The position numbers and the translations under genes were made by a program. 64,000 nt of DNA, taken from NCBI GenBank assembly GCA_034399355.1, contig JAXMMT010000037.1:1-64000 (forward strand), read 5' to 3'. The DNA comes from UBA2279 sp034399355. GTDB lineage: Bacteria; Actinomycetota; Coriobacteriia; Anaerosomatales; Anaerosomataceae. The notes beneath the pieces were generated by a model. The model was not told the origin of the DNA, did not search any database, and saw only the letters and a program-made list of their open reading frames with translations. This document shows, in pieces, positions 9,143 through 17,994 of the stretch; positions within the stretch are counted from its first letter, which is position 1, and each line of letters begins with the position of its first letter.

Positions 9143-9307
9143 ATGTCACTGCTTACAGCTGCTGCACCTCTCCTCGGCTACAACGTCGCGAGCATCGTCT
9201 TCCAGTTCCTAGTGGTCGCCTTCTTCGCCGTCGTCGCAATCGCGATCGGCTTCCTCGTCTACGCTGCCAAGCAGCTCAAGGCGCGCGAAAGCTCCGCGAG
9301 CGAGTAG
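9143..9307 (+). CDS. Small single-span membrane protein (54 residues), function unknown
   Basis: The encoded protein has one long hydrophobic stretch (about residues 15-42, with FQFLVVAFFAVVAIAIGFLV) and a charged C-terminus KQLKARESSASE. I recognise no family. The ATG at 9143 is chosen because GGAGGTGA ends 8 nt before it; an upstream ATG at 9110 would coincide with the predicted transcription start. It stands alone on the plus strand, with a promoter before it and a hairpin terminator after it, diverging from the dcw operon. That arrangement supports a real, independently expressed small gene. Confidence 0.65.
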   Translation: MSLLTAAAPLLGYNVASIVFQFLVVAFFAVVAIAIGFLVYAAKQLKARESSASE

Positions 9308-9333
9308 CAAGACCCGCTGTCACACGTGCCACC

Positions 9334-9382
9334 GACGTCCCACCGCCTGCACACGGTAGGCCGGTTTGGGACGTCTTCTTTT
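9334..9382 (+). terminator. Rho-independent terminator after the small membrane gene
   Basis: GACGTCCCA (9334-9342) pairs with TGGGACGTC (9367-9375). The arm ends in a T-rich run TTCTTTT at 9376-9382, and extra pairing is possible inside the loop (CCGCCT with AGGCCGG). It lies 27 bp after the stop of the 54-residue gene and 53 bp before the DUF4349 gene. Confidence 0.75.
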
Positions 9383-9434
9383 GTAGAAGTGAGAAGGTGT
9401 GGGCCCGGAGGCCCGCGGGGAGAAGGAGATCATG

Positions 9435-10421
9435 ATGGCCGGTACACGATTGAGAAGCATCATCGCCTCTGTCCTCGTGTTCGCGCTCCTTGCCCTCACG
9501 GGCTGCAGTGTTCTCGGTGACAGCGAGAACGCGACCAAGGACGCCACGGTCGAGAGTCAGTACACGGGTGCGCCTGAGGAGCTGCCGGCTGTCGACATGG
9601 AGGTCCTCGGCGGTGAAGGCGTCGACGAGAGTGTTGCCCCGCGCCAGACCTCCGACGTCGCCGTCGACGCGGTCGACAGACTCATCATCCGCAACAAGAC
9701 GGTGCGCCTCGAAGTCGAGAAGGTCGACGAGGCGATCTCGGCACTCGAGAAGCTTGCCTCCAAGCACGACGGCATCATCACCGCGATGCAGGTCGCAACC
9801 GACGACGAGACCCCCATCTACCGCTACGACGAGATTTCCTACTCCGACGGTGCAGCGCTACGCGGCTACGTGACCGTGCGGGTACCCGTCGATAAGTACG
9901 AAGCATTCCTGGAAGGTGTCAGCGGTATCGGTACCGTACTTTACCAGGCCGAGAGCGCCGACGACGTCACGCAACAGCACGTAGACATGACCGCCCGACT
10001 CGAGAACCTGCGCGCCGAAGAGGTGCGCCTGCGCGAGTTCTTCGACGCCGCAAACAAGGTCGAAGAGATGCTCGCCATCGAGCGGGAGCTCTCGCGTGTC
10101 CGCGGCGAGATCGAAAGCCTTGATGCTCAGGTCAAGTACCTGGAGCGCCAGGCCGCGATGGCGACCGTTACCATCGATCTCACCGAGCCCAAGCCACTCG
10201 TACGTCCCTCGGGCGATGACTGGGGCTTCGGTCAGGCGATCACTGACGGCTTCCGCGGCGCAGCCGGCGTCATCCGTGTCGCGATCGCGCTCATCATCGC
10301 CACCGCGCCCCTGTGGCTGCTCGCTGTGATCGCGTTCTTCGCGATTCGCACGGTTCTCCGCCGGCGTTCCCACAGGCATGCAAAAGCGACGGCACCCGTC
10401 GAACCGGCGAACAAAGCGTAG
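9435..10421 (+). CDS. DUF4349 family lipoprotein
   Basis: Predicted lipoprotein of 328 residues: a signal peptide with lipobox LALTGC (Cys24), then a DUF4349 region with TVRLEVEKVDEA and GYVTVRVPVDKYEAFL. A coiled coil follows (about residues 185-235), then one C-terminal membrane segment (about 275-305) ending in RRRSHRHAKA. DUF4349 proteins are envelope proteins of unknown function, so none is assigned. Of two adjacent ATGs (9432, 9435) the second has better spacing from AAGGAG (6 nt). A single plus-strand gene after a terminator, it seems to be transcribed separately; I see no clear promoter in the 50-bp gap. Confidence 0.85.
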   Translation: MAGTRLRSIIASVLVFALLALTGCSVLGDSENATKDATVESQYTGAPEELPAVDMEVLGGEGVDESVAPRQTSDVAVDAVDRLIIRNKTVRLEVEKVDEAISALEKLASKHDGIITAMQVATDDETPIYRYDEISYSDGAALRGYVTVRVPVDKYEAFLEGVSGIGTVLYQAESADDVTQQHVDMTARLENLRAEEVRLREFFDAANKVEEMLAIERELSRVRGEIESLDAQVKYLERQAAMATVTIDLTEPKPLVRPSGDDWGFGQAITDGFRGAAGVIRVAIALIIATAPLWLLAVIAFFAIRTVLRRRSHRHAKATAPVEPANKA

Positions 10422-10422
10422 C

Positions 10423-10704
10423 GTGCTGCGTCCTTCCCTCAAGATGCCGCTTTGGGCGGCGGTCGCACTCCCGGCCGCCGCCTACGCGCTGCGTGGGTTG
10501 ATGAGAGGAATGGAGTTCGCGCCCGACCTACCCGGCGATGCCATCGCCGGAGGAGCGTGGGTTCTCGTCATCGCCCTTGCCGCCCTGATCCGCTCGGCCA
10601 CCACGAATGGATGCGACAATCAGCTGCCCACCGAGATGGACGACAAGGACACCAGCGAAGACGACCAGGGGCAGCAGCACGAGGTCGGCCCAGGGATCGA
10701 GTGA
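10423..10704 (+). CDS. Doubtful small ORF overlapping the 107-residue gene antisense
   Basis: A GTG one base after the DUF4349 stop opens a 93-residue frame. Its first 57 residues read like a small membrane protein (MPLWAAVALPAAAYALRGLM, then AGGAWVLVIALAALIRSA). The last third is acidic and lies antisense to the hydrophobic part of the better-supported minus-strand gene at 10528-10851. No ribosome site is visible. In GC-rich DNA the complement of a real gene often looks coding, so this may be a shadow; only the piece 10423-10527 is free of that gene. Confidence 0.2.
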   Translation: MLRPSLKMPLWAAVALPAAAYALRGLMRGMEFAPDLPGDAIAGGAWVLVIALAALIRSATTNGCDNQLPTEMDDKDTSEDDQGQQHEVGPGIE

Positions 10705-10851
10705 CTCGATGCCGGGAGCTCCAGCTCCCCCCACCAGCGTCAGCCAGCCGCCGAGAGCCACGCCGATGGCGGCGCCTGCTCCCCAGGTAGCTGCCCACAG
10801 CAGGGAGCGAAGTGCTCTGAACGGCTCTCCACCCCTGGCAACGAGCGTCAT
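10528..10851 (-). CDS. Small membrane protein (107 residues) coupled to the BMP transporter
   Basis: Two predicted membrane segments (about residues 13-40 and 54-77) with a basic N-terminus and a hydrophilic, glycine- and aspartate-rich tail. I recognise no family. AAGGAG lies 5 nt before the ATG at 10851 and the start is only 2 bp after the permease stop, so it is almost certainly translated with the transporter. A role in assembling or regulating the transporter is inferred from position alone. Confidence 0.7.
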   Translation of the reverse strand: MTLVARGGEPFRALRSLLWAATWGAGAAIGVALGGWLTLVGGAGAPGIESLDPWADLVLLPLVVFAGVLVVHLGGQLIVASIRGGRADQGGKGDDENPRSSGDGIAG

Positions 10852-10853
10852 CG

Positions 10854-11807
10854 TCACTCCTTCTCGTAGGGCTTCCCGATTGCCGCGGGCGCCACCGCAC
10901 GTCCGATCACGCCCGCGAGAACGACGACCGTGAGCACGTACGGCAACATCAGGAAAAACTGCGATGGGATGTCGATCTGCCCGCGGAATATCTGCAGCTT
11001 GATCTGCAGCGCATCGGCGAAACCGAACAGCAGTGATGCCAGGTATGAGCCGACAGGCGTCCACCGACCAAAGATGTTGGCAGCCAGCGCGATGAAGCCA
11101 CGACCGTTCGTCATGTTCTCCGTAAAGCTGCCCACCTGCTCGAGCGTGAGGTTGGCGCCGGCCAGCCCGGCGAGTGCGCCACTCATGAGCACGGCCACCC
11201 AGCGGCCTCGGAACACGTTGACGCCGACAGTGTCGACCGCCCGCGGGTGCTCACCGAGCGCCCGCAGATGCAGACCCCAGCGCGTCTTGTACATCGCCCA
11301 CTGGGCGACGATCGCAATGATGATAGCCATGTATACGATGGGCGTGTGGGACAGGAATATACCGTTGATCCAGTTCCAGATGGTGCCGAGAAAACCACCG
11401 TCGGCCGCCGCGAACTTGAACACCGGCCGTAGCATCGCGGACGGGTCGGTCGTGCCGGGGTGTCCGTACAGCCGCTCCATCATGAAGCCCGTGACGCCCA
11501 GCGCCAGGATGTTGATCGCAGTACCGGAGACCACCTGGTCCGCACGAAGGTTGATCGACGCGAACGCATGAATGGCCGAGACGATCACGCCCGCCACGAC
11601 AGCAGCGATCATGCCGAGCCACGGGTCTCCGGTAGCAAGTGCGATCACTGTACCGAAGAAGGCGCCAGCCAGCATGATGCCTTCGAGCGCGATGTTCACA
11701 ACGCCGGAACGCTCGCAGATGGTGCCGCCGATAGCGGCAAGAGCCAGCGGCGTGGCCATACGAAGTGCGGCAGCGAACAGGTCGGGCGTGATGATGTCAC
11801 CCCACAT
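10854..11807 (-). CDS. BMP-type nucleoside ABC transporter, second permease (NupQ/YufQ-like)
   Basis: Integral membrane permease of the BPD_transp_2 (branched-chain/ribose) superfamily, 317 residues with about nine hydrophobic segments. The family motif ERSGVVNIALEGIMLAGAF lies near residue 30, with GRGFIALAANIFGRWTP further on. Together with the next gene it forms the heteromeric channel for a nucleoside or similar substrate. I chose the ATG at 11807 (MWGDIITPDLF): AAGGAGG is 9 nt upstream and it overlaps the first permease by 11 bp. A longer reading frame adds only an arginine/serine-rich stretch from inside that gene. Confidence 0.9.
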   Translation of the reverse strand: MWGDIITPDLFAAALRMATPLALAAIGGTICERSGVVNIALEGIMLAGAFFGTVIALATGDPWLGMIAAVVAGVIVSAIHAFASINLRADQVVSGTAINILALGVTGFMMERLYGHPGTTDPSAMLRPVFKFAAADGGFLGTIWNWINGIFLSHTPIVYMAIIIAIVAQWAMYKTRWGLHLRALGEHPRAVDTVGVNVFRGRWVAVLMSGALAGLAGANLTLEQVGSFTENMTNGRGFIALAANIFGRWTPVGSYLASLLFGFADALQIKLQIFRGQIDIPSQFFLMLPYVLTVVVLAGVIGRAVAPAAIGKPYEKE

Positions 11808-12924
11808 GGCTGAGCGCCTCCTTCTGACGACGCTTGATGAACCATGTGACGATCTCCTCGGCAGCAACCAGGAAGATCACGAGCGCCTGGATGATGAGGA
11901 TGATCTTCTGTGGAACGTGCGCTTCGAGCTGCATCGTGCCCGCTCCAGCCGACAGCGCGCCGAACAAGATCGCCGCCGGTATCACGCCAAGCGGGTGGTT
12001 TTTTGCCAGCAACGCGACCGCGATGCCAGTGAACCCGAAGCCCGAAGAGAATTGATCGAAGATCCGATGGTGTACGCCCATGACCTCAACCGCGCCCGCA
12101 AGGCCAGCCAGTGCACCGGAGATGCACAGGGCCTTGACGGTCGTCCACTGCACGGAGATACCGCCCGTTTCCGATGCCCAGGGATTGAAGCCCACCGCAC
12201 GGTTCTCGTAGCCGAGCGTCGTGTACTTGAGGATGAACCACACGACGAGCGCAGCAATCACCGCCACGACAATGCCGAGGTGTGTGCGCCCGAGCTTAAG
12301 AAATGGCAGCGCTTCGAGCGTGGCCTCGCTGAAGAGCGCCTGGATGCGTGGCAGCTGCGATTCAATGGACACCGCATCAGTCTGGGGAATCTGCCCGGGT
12401 GCCTTGAGTGGGCCGACGACCAACCATGAGACGATGTATCGCCCGATATAGGTGAACATCATCGTGGTGATGACCTCGTGCGCGCCGATGCGCGCCTTCA
12501 AGATTGCGGGCACGAACGCCCATGCCGCACCAGCGAGCATGGCAGCAACAACGAGCAGAGGGACCATGACGATCCACGGGAGACCGGTGAGTGCGACACC
12601 GAGCCATGCAGCCGCCAGGCCGCCCATGAACAGCTGGCCCTCGGCGCCGATATTGAAGAGACCCGCACGAAAACCATATGCGACGGCAAGACCCGTGAGG
12701 ATCAGCGGTGTGGCTCTCAGTAACGTGTCACCAATCTGCTTGGGACCACCAAACGACCCTTTGAACAACGCCGCGAACGCGGCGACCGGGTCATAGCCGG
12801 ACGCCCACATGATGACCGACCCGATGCCGATTGCCAGAATGACCGAGATAAGCGGGGTACCCACCTTCTGGACGACCGTCATCCACGCCCGGTGCGCAGG
12901 CAGCGTCTCCCTCGACTCGCTCAT
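11797..12924 (-). CDS. BMP-type nucleoside ABC transporter, first permease (NupP/YufP-like)
   Basis: Membrane permease of 375 residues with about ten hydrophobic segments. The family motif GFRAGLFNIGAEGQLFMGG lies at about residues 84-102, followed by ARIGAHEVITTMM and FSSGFGFTGIAVALLAKNHP. It starts with an ATG that overlaps the ATPase stop by 4 bp (ATGA), so the two are translationally coupled. Homologues in Bacillus import guanosine and other nucleosides; the substrate here is inferred from family, not shown. Confidence 0.92.
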   Translation of the reverse strand: MSESRETLPAHRAWMTVVQKVGTPLISVILAIGIGSVIMWASGYDPVAAFAALFKGSFGGPKQIGDTLLRATPLILTGLAVAYGFRAGLFNIGAEGQLFMGGLAAAWLGVALTGLPWIVMVPLLVVAAMLAGAAWAFVPAILKARIGAHEVITTMMFTYIGRYIVSWLVVGPLKAPGQIPQTDAVSIESQLPRIQALFSEATLEALPFLKLGRTHLGIVVAVIAALVVWFILKYTTLGYENRAVGFNPWASETGGISVQWTTVKALCISGALAGLAGAVEVMGVHHRIFDQFSSGFGFTGIAVALLAKNHPLGVIPAAILFGALSAGAGTMQLEAHVPQKIILIIQALVIFLVAAEEIVTWFIKRRQKEALSHVG

Positions 12925-14483
12925 AGATTTCCCTCGGTCATCTCGGCTTGCTCCGTTCCGCCTTCATCCTCAAGCTTCGTACCGCCACCGCCGGTCATGA
13001 AGTAGCCGAGTGTCTCCTCATCGGCCTCACCTGCCGCAAACTCACGTACGATGCGGCCCTCGTAGATAACGAGGATCCGGTCGGCAAGCGACAGCACTTC
13101 TTCGAGTTCGAGGCTTACGAGCAGAACAGCCTTGCCACTCTCGCGCTCCTTGAGTATCTGCCGGTGCACGAACTCGATTGCCCCGACGTCGAGACCGCGA
13201 GTAGGCTGAGCCGCGACGAGCAGCTCAGGGTTGCGCCCCATCTCGCGCGCAACGACGACCTTCTGCTGGTTGCCGCCGGAGAGATTGGACGCCAGGACAT
13301 GCCACGACGGCGTGCGGATGTCATAGTCCGTGATGCGCTTCTCGGCAGTAGTGGTGATTGCCGAGGGATGCATAATGCCCCGCGTCGCGTACGGCGCAAG
13401 ACGGTGATCGCCAAGAACAAGGTTCTCGGCGAGGTCGAACTCAAGGACGAGGCCGCGGCGGCGGCGGTCCTCCGGGATGTGTGAGACACCCGCCTCGATC
13501 GACGCCCTGGCCGAGGCGTGCGTGATGTCCACACCTTTCAGGCGCAGCATTCCGCTCGTGGGTCGCCGCAAGCCGACGATCGCCTCGATGAGCTCGGTCT
13601 GCCCGTTCCCACTCACGCCTGCGAGGGCGACGACCTCGCCGCCGCACACGTTGAACGAGACCCCGCAAACCGCCTCAAGTCCCCGGTCACCTTTCACGTG
13701 CAGATCCATCACCTCGAGGATCTCGGCAACGCGCTCTGAGTGCCCCTTCTCGACACTCAGGACCACATCACGACCGACCATCATGCGTGCCAGTCCGACG
13801 CCGTCGGTCTCGGAGGGCTTCGTCTCCCCCACGACCCTACCGTCGCGCATGACGATGATGCGGTCGGAGACCGACATGACCTCTTCAAGCTTGTGCGTGA
13901 TGAACACGACCGAGAGGCCCTCGTCCACGAGCGACCGCACGACGCCGAACAGCTCCTTGGCCTCCTGCGGAGTGAGGACTGCGGTCGGCTCATCGAGGAT
14001 GAGCACACGGGCTCCCTGATAGAGCGCCTTCAGGATCTCGACACGCTGCTGCATGCCTACCGAGAGGTCCATGATCCGCGCGTCAGGGTCGACTTTCAGA
14101 CCGTAGCGCACAGAGAGTTCCTGCACCTTCTCGCGTGCCGTGGCGAAGTCGATGACTCCAAATCGCCCGGGCTCACGCCCTAAGACGATGTTCTCGGTCA
14201 CGGTCAATGGTTCCACGAGCATGAAGTGCTGGTGCACCATGCCGATGCCAAGATCGATCGCCTGGCGTGGGGATTTGATCTTCACTGGCTTGTCGTCGAC
14301 CAGCACGTGCCCGCCATCGGCGGACAAAAGCCCGTAGACGACGTTCATCAGCGTAGACTTCCCTGCCCCATTCTCACCGAGCAGGGCAACGATCTCACCA
14401 CGCTCCAGGGAGAGTGAGACTCGATCGTTGGCGACGACACCGGGAAACACCTTCGTGATCTCGCTCAGCTCGAGTACCGACAT
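12921..14483 (-). CDS. BMP-type nucleoside ABC transporter, dual ATP-binding protein (NupO/YufO-like)
   Basis: Cytoplasmic motor subunit with two tandem ABC domains in 520 residues. Domain 1 has Walker A GENGAGKST, signature LSVGMQQRVEIL and Walker B VLILDEPTAVL. Domain 2 has a modified P-loop GVSGNGQTELIEA, signature NLSGGNQQKVV and a degenerate Walker B (ELLVAAQPTRGLD), usual for the second half of this RbsA-like family. The ATG at 14483 has AGAGGA about 7 nt upstream. A hairpin separates it from the binding-protein gene. Confidence 0.93.
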   Translation of the reverse strand: MSVLELSEITKVFPGVVANDRVSLSLERGEIVALLGENGAGKSTLMNVVYGLLSADGGHVLVDDKPVKIKSPRQAIDLGIGMVHQHFMLVEPLTVTENIVLGREPGRFGVIDFATAREKVQELSVRYGLKVDPDARIMDLSVGMQQRVEILKALYQGARVLILDEPTAVLTPQEAKELFGVVRSLVDEGLSVVFITHKLEEVMSVSDRIIVMRDGRVVGETKPSETDGVGLARMMVGRDVVLSVEKGHSERVAEILEVMDLHVKGDRGLEAVCGVSFNVCGGEVVALAGVSGNGQTELIEAIVGLRRPTSGMLRLKGVDITHASARASIEAGVSHIPEDRRRRGLVLEFDLAENLVLGDHRLAPYATRGIMHPSAITTTAEKRITDYDIRTPSWHVLASNLSGGNQQKVVVAREMGRNPELLVAAQPTRGLDVGAIEFVHRQILKERESGKAVLLVSLELEEVLSLADRILVIYEGRIVREFAAGEADEETLGYFMTGGGGTKLEDEGGTEQAEMTEGNL

Positions 14484-14524
14484 TCCACGGTCCTCTCGGG
14501 TCGGGCTGGCATCAATCAAGTGAT

Positions 14525-14556
14525 GAGGGGCGGTCGGACGATGCCGACCGCCCCTC
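14525..14556 (-). other. Perfect hairpin between the binding-protein and ATPase genes
   Basis: A 13-bp perfect inverted repeat, GAGGGGCGGTCGG at 14525-14537 and its complement at 14544-14556, has a 6-nt loop and no T run on either side. It lies about 48 bp after the binding-protein stop. Such elements commonly protect the 3' end of the upstream message or partly reduce read-through, which would give more binding protein than transporter. Confidence 0.7.
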
Positions 14557-14604
14557 TCAGTGTACCGCATTGACAGCCCACAGAAGCGCTGCGATCAGCG
14601 ACAA

Positions 14605-15687
14605 CTACGGGGTCACAGGAACCTTGATGGTACCGGTGATGATGTCCTGCTTTGCCTTGTCAACGGCGTCCTTGATGGCCTGTGGGACCTTGGTCTCGAA
14701 GTCGTGGTACGGGGCAAGACCAACGCCGTCCTCGGCAAGACCGAAGTACTGCACCGTGCCGCCCTTGAATGTACCATCGACCACGGACTTGATAGCTCCG
14801 AACACAGCGGCGTCAACGCGCTTTATCATCGAGGTCAGCATGACGTCTCCGCTACCGGGAACCGTGATGTACTGATCGGCGTCAACACCGATGAACAGGG
14901 CACCCCGCTCCTGGCAGGCCACTATCGTACCCGCGCCGCACGCGCCCGCGGCGGCGAAGATGACATCCGCCTTCTGCTCGATGAGTGAGTAGCCGAGCTC
15001 CTTGCCCTTCGCGATGTCGGTGAAGTTGCCGGTGTAGAGCGAGATGACCTTGACGTCCGGGTTCACGGACTTGGCGCCCGCGATGAAGCCAGCCTCGAAC
15101 TTCTTGATCAGCGGAACGTCCATGCCACCGACGAAGCCGATGACGTTGTCGCTGTTGAGCTTGCTGTCGAACGACTCTTTGGTAGCCAGACCAGCGACAA
15201 CACCGGCGAGGTAACTTCCCTCATGCTCATGGAAGAGCAGTGACACTACGTTGCCCGGAATGCCAGCGTAGAACTCCTCGTCCACGCCACCGAAGTTCGT
15301 GTCCGGATACATCGGCGCAAGCTTCACAACGGTGTCGGTCATCAAGAATCCGACCGCGAAGATCGGATTGTAGCCGGCGGTTGCGAGCTGGTCGATATTG
15401 GACTCGTAGTCGGTGATCTCCTTGGACTCGAGCACCTGAATCTCAACGCCGAGTTCCTCCTCTGCCTTCAGCAACCCCGCATACGCAAGGTCGTTGAACG
15501 ACTTGTCGCCCAGACCACCCACGTCGGTGACCATGGCGGCTTTGATGACGACCTTCGGCTCCTCAGCCGTCGGCTCCTCCGTAGTCGGCTCCTCCGCAGG
15601 CTCTTCCTTCGCGCAACCAGCCCCAAAAGCGACAAGCAGCGTCAGAGCCAACAGTACCGCGATAATCGATCTCCACTTACGATTCAC
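14605..15687 (-). CDS. BMP family substrate-binding lipoprotein (NupN/Med-like)
   Basis: Extracytoplasmic binding protein for a nucleoside-type ABC importer. There is a signal peptide with lipobox AFGAGC (Cys25), an acidic Glu/Thr/Pro linker, then the BMP domain with TDVGGLGDKSFNDLAY, GFLMTDTVV and AGACGAGTIVACQERG. About 360 residues. GTG at 15687 is preferred since GGAGG stands 10 nt upstream; a TTG at 15693 in frame is too close to it. It is the first gene of the operon, with 119 bp before it that end at xerD and hold a TAGAAT -10 candidate but no convincing -35. Confidence 0.93.
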   Translation of the reverse strand: MNRKWRSIIAVLLALTLLVAFGAGCAKEEPAEEPTTEEPTAEEPKVVIKAAMVTDVGGLGDKSFNDLAYAGLLKAEEELGVEIQVLESKEITDYESNIDQLATAGYNPIFAVGFLMTDTVVKLAPMYPDTNFGGVDEEFYAGIPGNVVSLLFHEHEGSYLAGVVAGLATKESFDSKLNSDNVIGFVGGMDVPLIKKFEAGFIAGAKSVNPDVKVISLYTGNFTDIAKGKELGYSLIEQKADVIFAAAGACGAGTIVACQERGALFIGVDADQYITVPGSGDVMLTSMIKRVDAAVFGAIKSVVDGTFKGGTVQYFGLAEDGVGLAPYHDFETKVPQAIKDAVDKAKQDIITGTIKVPVTP

Positions 15688-15806
15688 GCTCAATCCGCCT
15701 CCTCTATAAAGAGAACCGACACACCCTATTCATTCTAACCCTCTGAGCATTCATCTAACACAACCATTCTCCGAATTCGAACGTCGTTTCGCCGAACGGT
15801 CAGCGC

Positions 15807-16712
15807 TTAGCGAAGCCGCGCTCGAGGATGCGTAGAGAGATACTCCTCGCGGATATGCGTGCGATCCACGTGCGTGTAGATTTGCGTCGTCGAGATATCG
15901 GCATGGCCAAGCATCTCCTGCAACGCGCGCAGATCCGCCCCTCCCTGCAACATGTGGGTCGCGAACGAATGCCGAAGGGTATGCGGGTGCAACTCCAGAC
16001 CCACTCGGCCACCATAGCGACGGACCAGGACAAAGACCGCCTGCCGGGTCAGGCGTTGGCCACGTTGATTGAGGAAGAGCGCCGAAGGATCCTGGCGCAA
16101 CGTCGCCTTCTTCGCACGCAGGTAGGATCGGCCGTGCGCGAGGTACTCCCGCAGCGCACGCTCGGCTGCTCCGGCGACCGGGACGACGCGCTCCTTGCTA
16201 CCTTTGCCGAACACGCGCATGAAGCCGGCATCCAGATCCAGACCCGCGATGTCGAGTCCGACGAGCTCGCTCACCCGCATCCCGCATCCGTAGAGCACCT
16301 CGAGTATGCAGCGGTCCCGGTAGCCGACCGGCCCCTCCGGGAACGGCTGCGACAGCAGCTTGTCCGCCTCGGCCACAGAGATGACATCAGGAAGACGTTC
16401 CGGCACCTTGGGCAACGGAAGCTCGGCTGTGGGCAGCGCATCGGTGATGCCCTCGCGGACGAGGAACTTATGGTAGCTCTTCACCGCCGACACCTTGCGT
16501 TCGATGCTGGCCGGGGCAAGACCGGTATCACGCAACCCTCGGATGAACGCGCTGATGTCCTCTCGACTTGCGCGGGACAGGTCGCTCACTCCGCGCACGG
16601 CAAGTGCGGCGGCGTACTGGGAAAGATCGCGACGGTACGCCTCGATCGTGAGCGGCGACGCGCCCCGTTCGACAGCGAGATGGCCGAGAAACTCCTCGAT
16701 GGTCAGGTCCAT
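15807..16712 (-). CDS. xerD: Site-specific tyrosine recombinase XerD
   Basis: Cytoplasmic recombinase that, with a XerC partner, resolves chromosome dimers at dif during division. The 301 residues have a SAM-like core-binding domain (about 1-90) and a catalytic domain with all key residues visible: R146 (GCGMRVSE), K173 (GKGSKERVVP), H244 and R247 (HTLRHSF), H270 (MLGHADIS) and the nucleophile Y279 (TTQIYTHV). No integrase-associated phage genes lie nearby, so a housekeeping role is likely. The pyrG-to-xerD neighbourhood also occurs in mycobacteria. Confidence 0.93.
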   Translation of the reverse strand: MDLTIEEFLGHLAVERGASPLTIEAYRRDLSQYAAALAVRGVSDLSRASREDISAFIRGLRDTGLAPASIERKVSAVKSYHKFLVREGITDALPTAELPLPKVPERLPDVISVAEADKLLSQPFPEGPVGYRDRCILEVLYGCGMRVSELVGLDIAGLDLDAGFMRVFGKGSKERVVPVAGAAERALREYLAHGRSYLRAKKATLRQDPSALFLNQRGQRLTRQAVFVLVRRYGGRVGLELHPHTLRHSFATHMLQGGADLRALQEMLGHADISTTQIYTHVDRTHIREEYLSTHPRARLR

Positions 16713-16743
16713 GTCCTGATTATCGCAGAGCGTCGGTCGCGCG

Positions 16744-17856
16744 CTAGAGCAAACGATCGAGCGGCGTGTAGTTCATGCCATGCGCGTCGGCGACGGGCTT
16801 GTAGGTGATCTTGCCATCGAGAACGTTGACGCCCTTGGCGAGTGCGACGTCGTCTGTGACCGCCTGCTTCCAGCCTTTGTTCGCGATGGCCAGGCCGTAG
16901 CGCAGCGTGGCGTTCGTGAGAGCAAGCGTCGAGGTGTTCGGTACGGCACCGGGCATGTTGGCCACACAGTAATGTAGAACGCCATCGACGAAGTACGTCG
17001 GGTCGGCGTGCGTGGTCGGGTGTGTCGTCTCGACACAGCCGCCCTGATCGACAGAGACGTCGACGACGACGGAGCCGCGCTTCATGTTCGGCAGCATATC
17101 CTTGGTGATCAGATGCGGCGTCTTGGCACCCGGAAGCAGAACAGCGCCGATGACAAGGTCGGCCGCATAGACGGCTCCCTCGATGTTGTGCGTGCTCGAG
17201 TATATGGTACGGATGCGGCTGCCCCATATCTCGTCGAGATAGCGCAGACGGTCGAGGTTGATATCCATGATCGTGACGTCAGCACCCATGCCCATCGCAA
17301 TATACGCGGCGTTTGTGCCCACGACGCCGCCACCAAGGACGACGACCTTCGCCGGGTACGTGCCGGGGACGCCGCCCATCAGCACACCTCGGCCACCGTT
17401 CGGCTTCTGCAGGTAGGCGGCGCCGACCTGCGCAGCCATGCGACCCGCGACTTCGGACATCGGCGCAAGCAGCGGCAGTGAGCGATCAGGCAGCTCGACA
17501 GTCTCGTACGCGATACAGACGGCACCCGACTTGATCAGGCCCTGCGTCTGGGACAGGTCGGGGGCAAGATGCAAATACGTGTAGAGGATCTGACCGGGGC
17601 GCAGGCGTTCGATCTCGGCGGCCTGGGGCTCCTTGACCTTCACGATCATGTCGGCGCGAGCAAAGATTTCCTCGGCGGTATCGATGAGCTCAGCACCTGC
17701 GACCAGGTACTCGTCATCGGCAAACGAGGAACCTTCGCCAGCGGACTTCTCTACGAGCACGATGTGCCCGTGCGCCACGAACTCACGAACGCCGCCCGGT
17801 GTCATGCCAACGCGGAACTCGTTGTTCTTGATCTCTCGAGGCACACCGATAATCAC
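16744..17856 (-). CDS. ald: Alanine dehydrogenase
   Basis: Catalyses NAD-dependent interconversion of L-alanine with pyruvate and ammonia in the cytoplasm. It is 370 residues, the usual length. It starts MIIGVPREIKNNEFRVG; the catalytic residues K75 (VKVKEPQ) and H96 (TYLHLAPD) are in place, as is the nucleotide-binding VVLGGGVVGTNAA. It ends YTPLDRLL, typical of the family. The GTG at 17856 has GGAG 6 nt upstream. The 138-bp gap before it could hold a promoter, but I see no convincing pair of hexamers. It may supply alanine for peptidoglycan or help balance NADH. Confidence 0.96.
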   Translation of the reverse strand: MIIGVPREIKNNEFRVGMTPGGVREFVAHGHIVLVEKSAGEGSSFADDEYLVAGAELIDTAEEIFARADMIVKVKEPQAAEIERLRPGQILYTYLHLAPDLSQTQGLIKSGAVCIAYETVELPDRSLPLLAPMSEVAGRMAAQVGAAYLQKPNGGRGVLMGGVPGTYPAKVVVLGGGVVGTNAAYIAMGMGADVTIMDINLDRLRYLDEIWGSRIRTIYSSTHNIEGAVYAADLVIGAVLLPGAKTPHLITKDMLPNMKRGSVVVDVSVDQGGCVETTHPTTHADPTYFVDGVLHYCVANMPGAVPNTSTLALTNATLRYGLAIANKGWKQAVTDDVALAKGVNVLDGKITYKPVADAHGMNYTPLDRLL

Positions 17857-17994
17857 GTTCGTCTCCTCAGCTCACGACTGATCTGCACAGGCCATGAATA
17901 CGCGCCACGGTCAGCAGCGCAGAGCACCGTATACGATGACCACGAGAGAACCTCGAACAGTGTATCCCAGGTGCGGAACGCATGCCAGAGCGCC

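Noticed and set aside
15694..15806. Promoter for the BMP operon
   Set aside because: TAGAAT is a fair -10 but the best -35 is 15 bp away and poor; left unlisted as a feature.
15807..16712. Phage or transposon integrase
   Set aside because: XerD-like length and N-terminus, housekeeping neighbours, no attachment-site repeats or mobile genes seen nearby.
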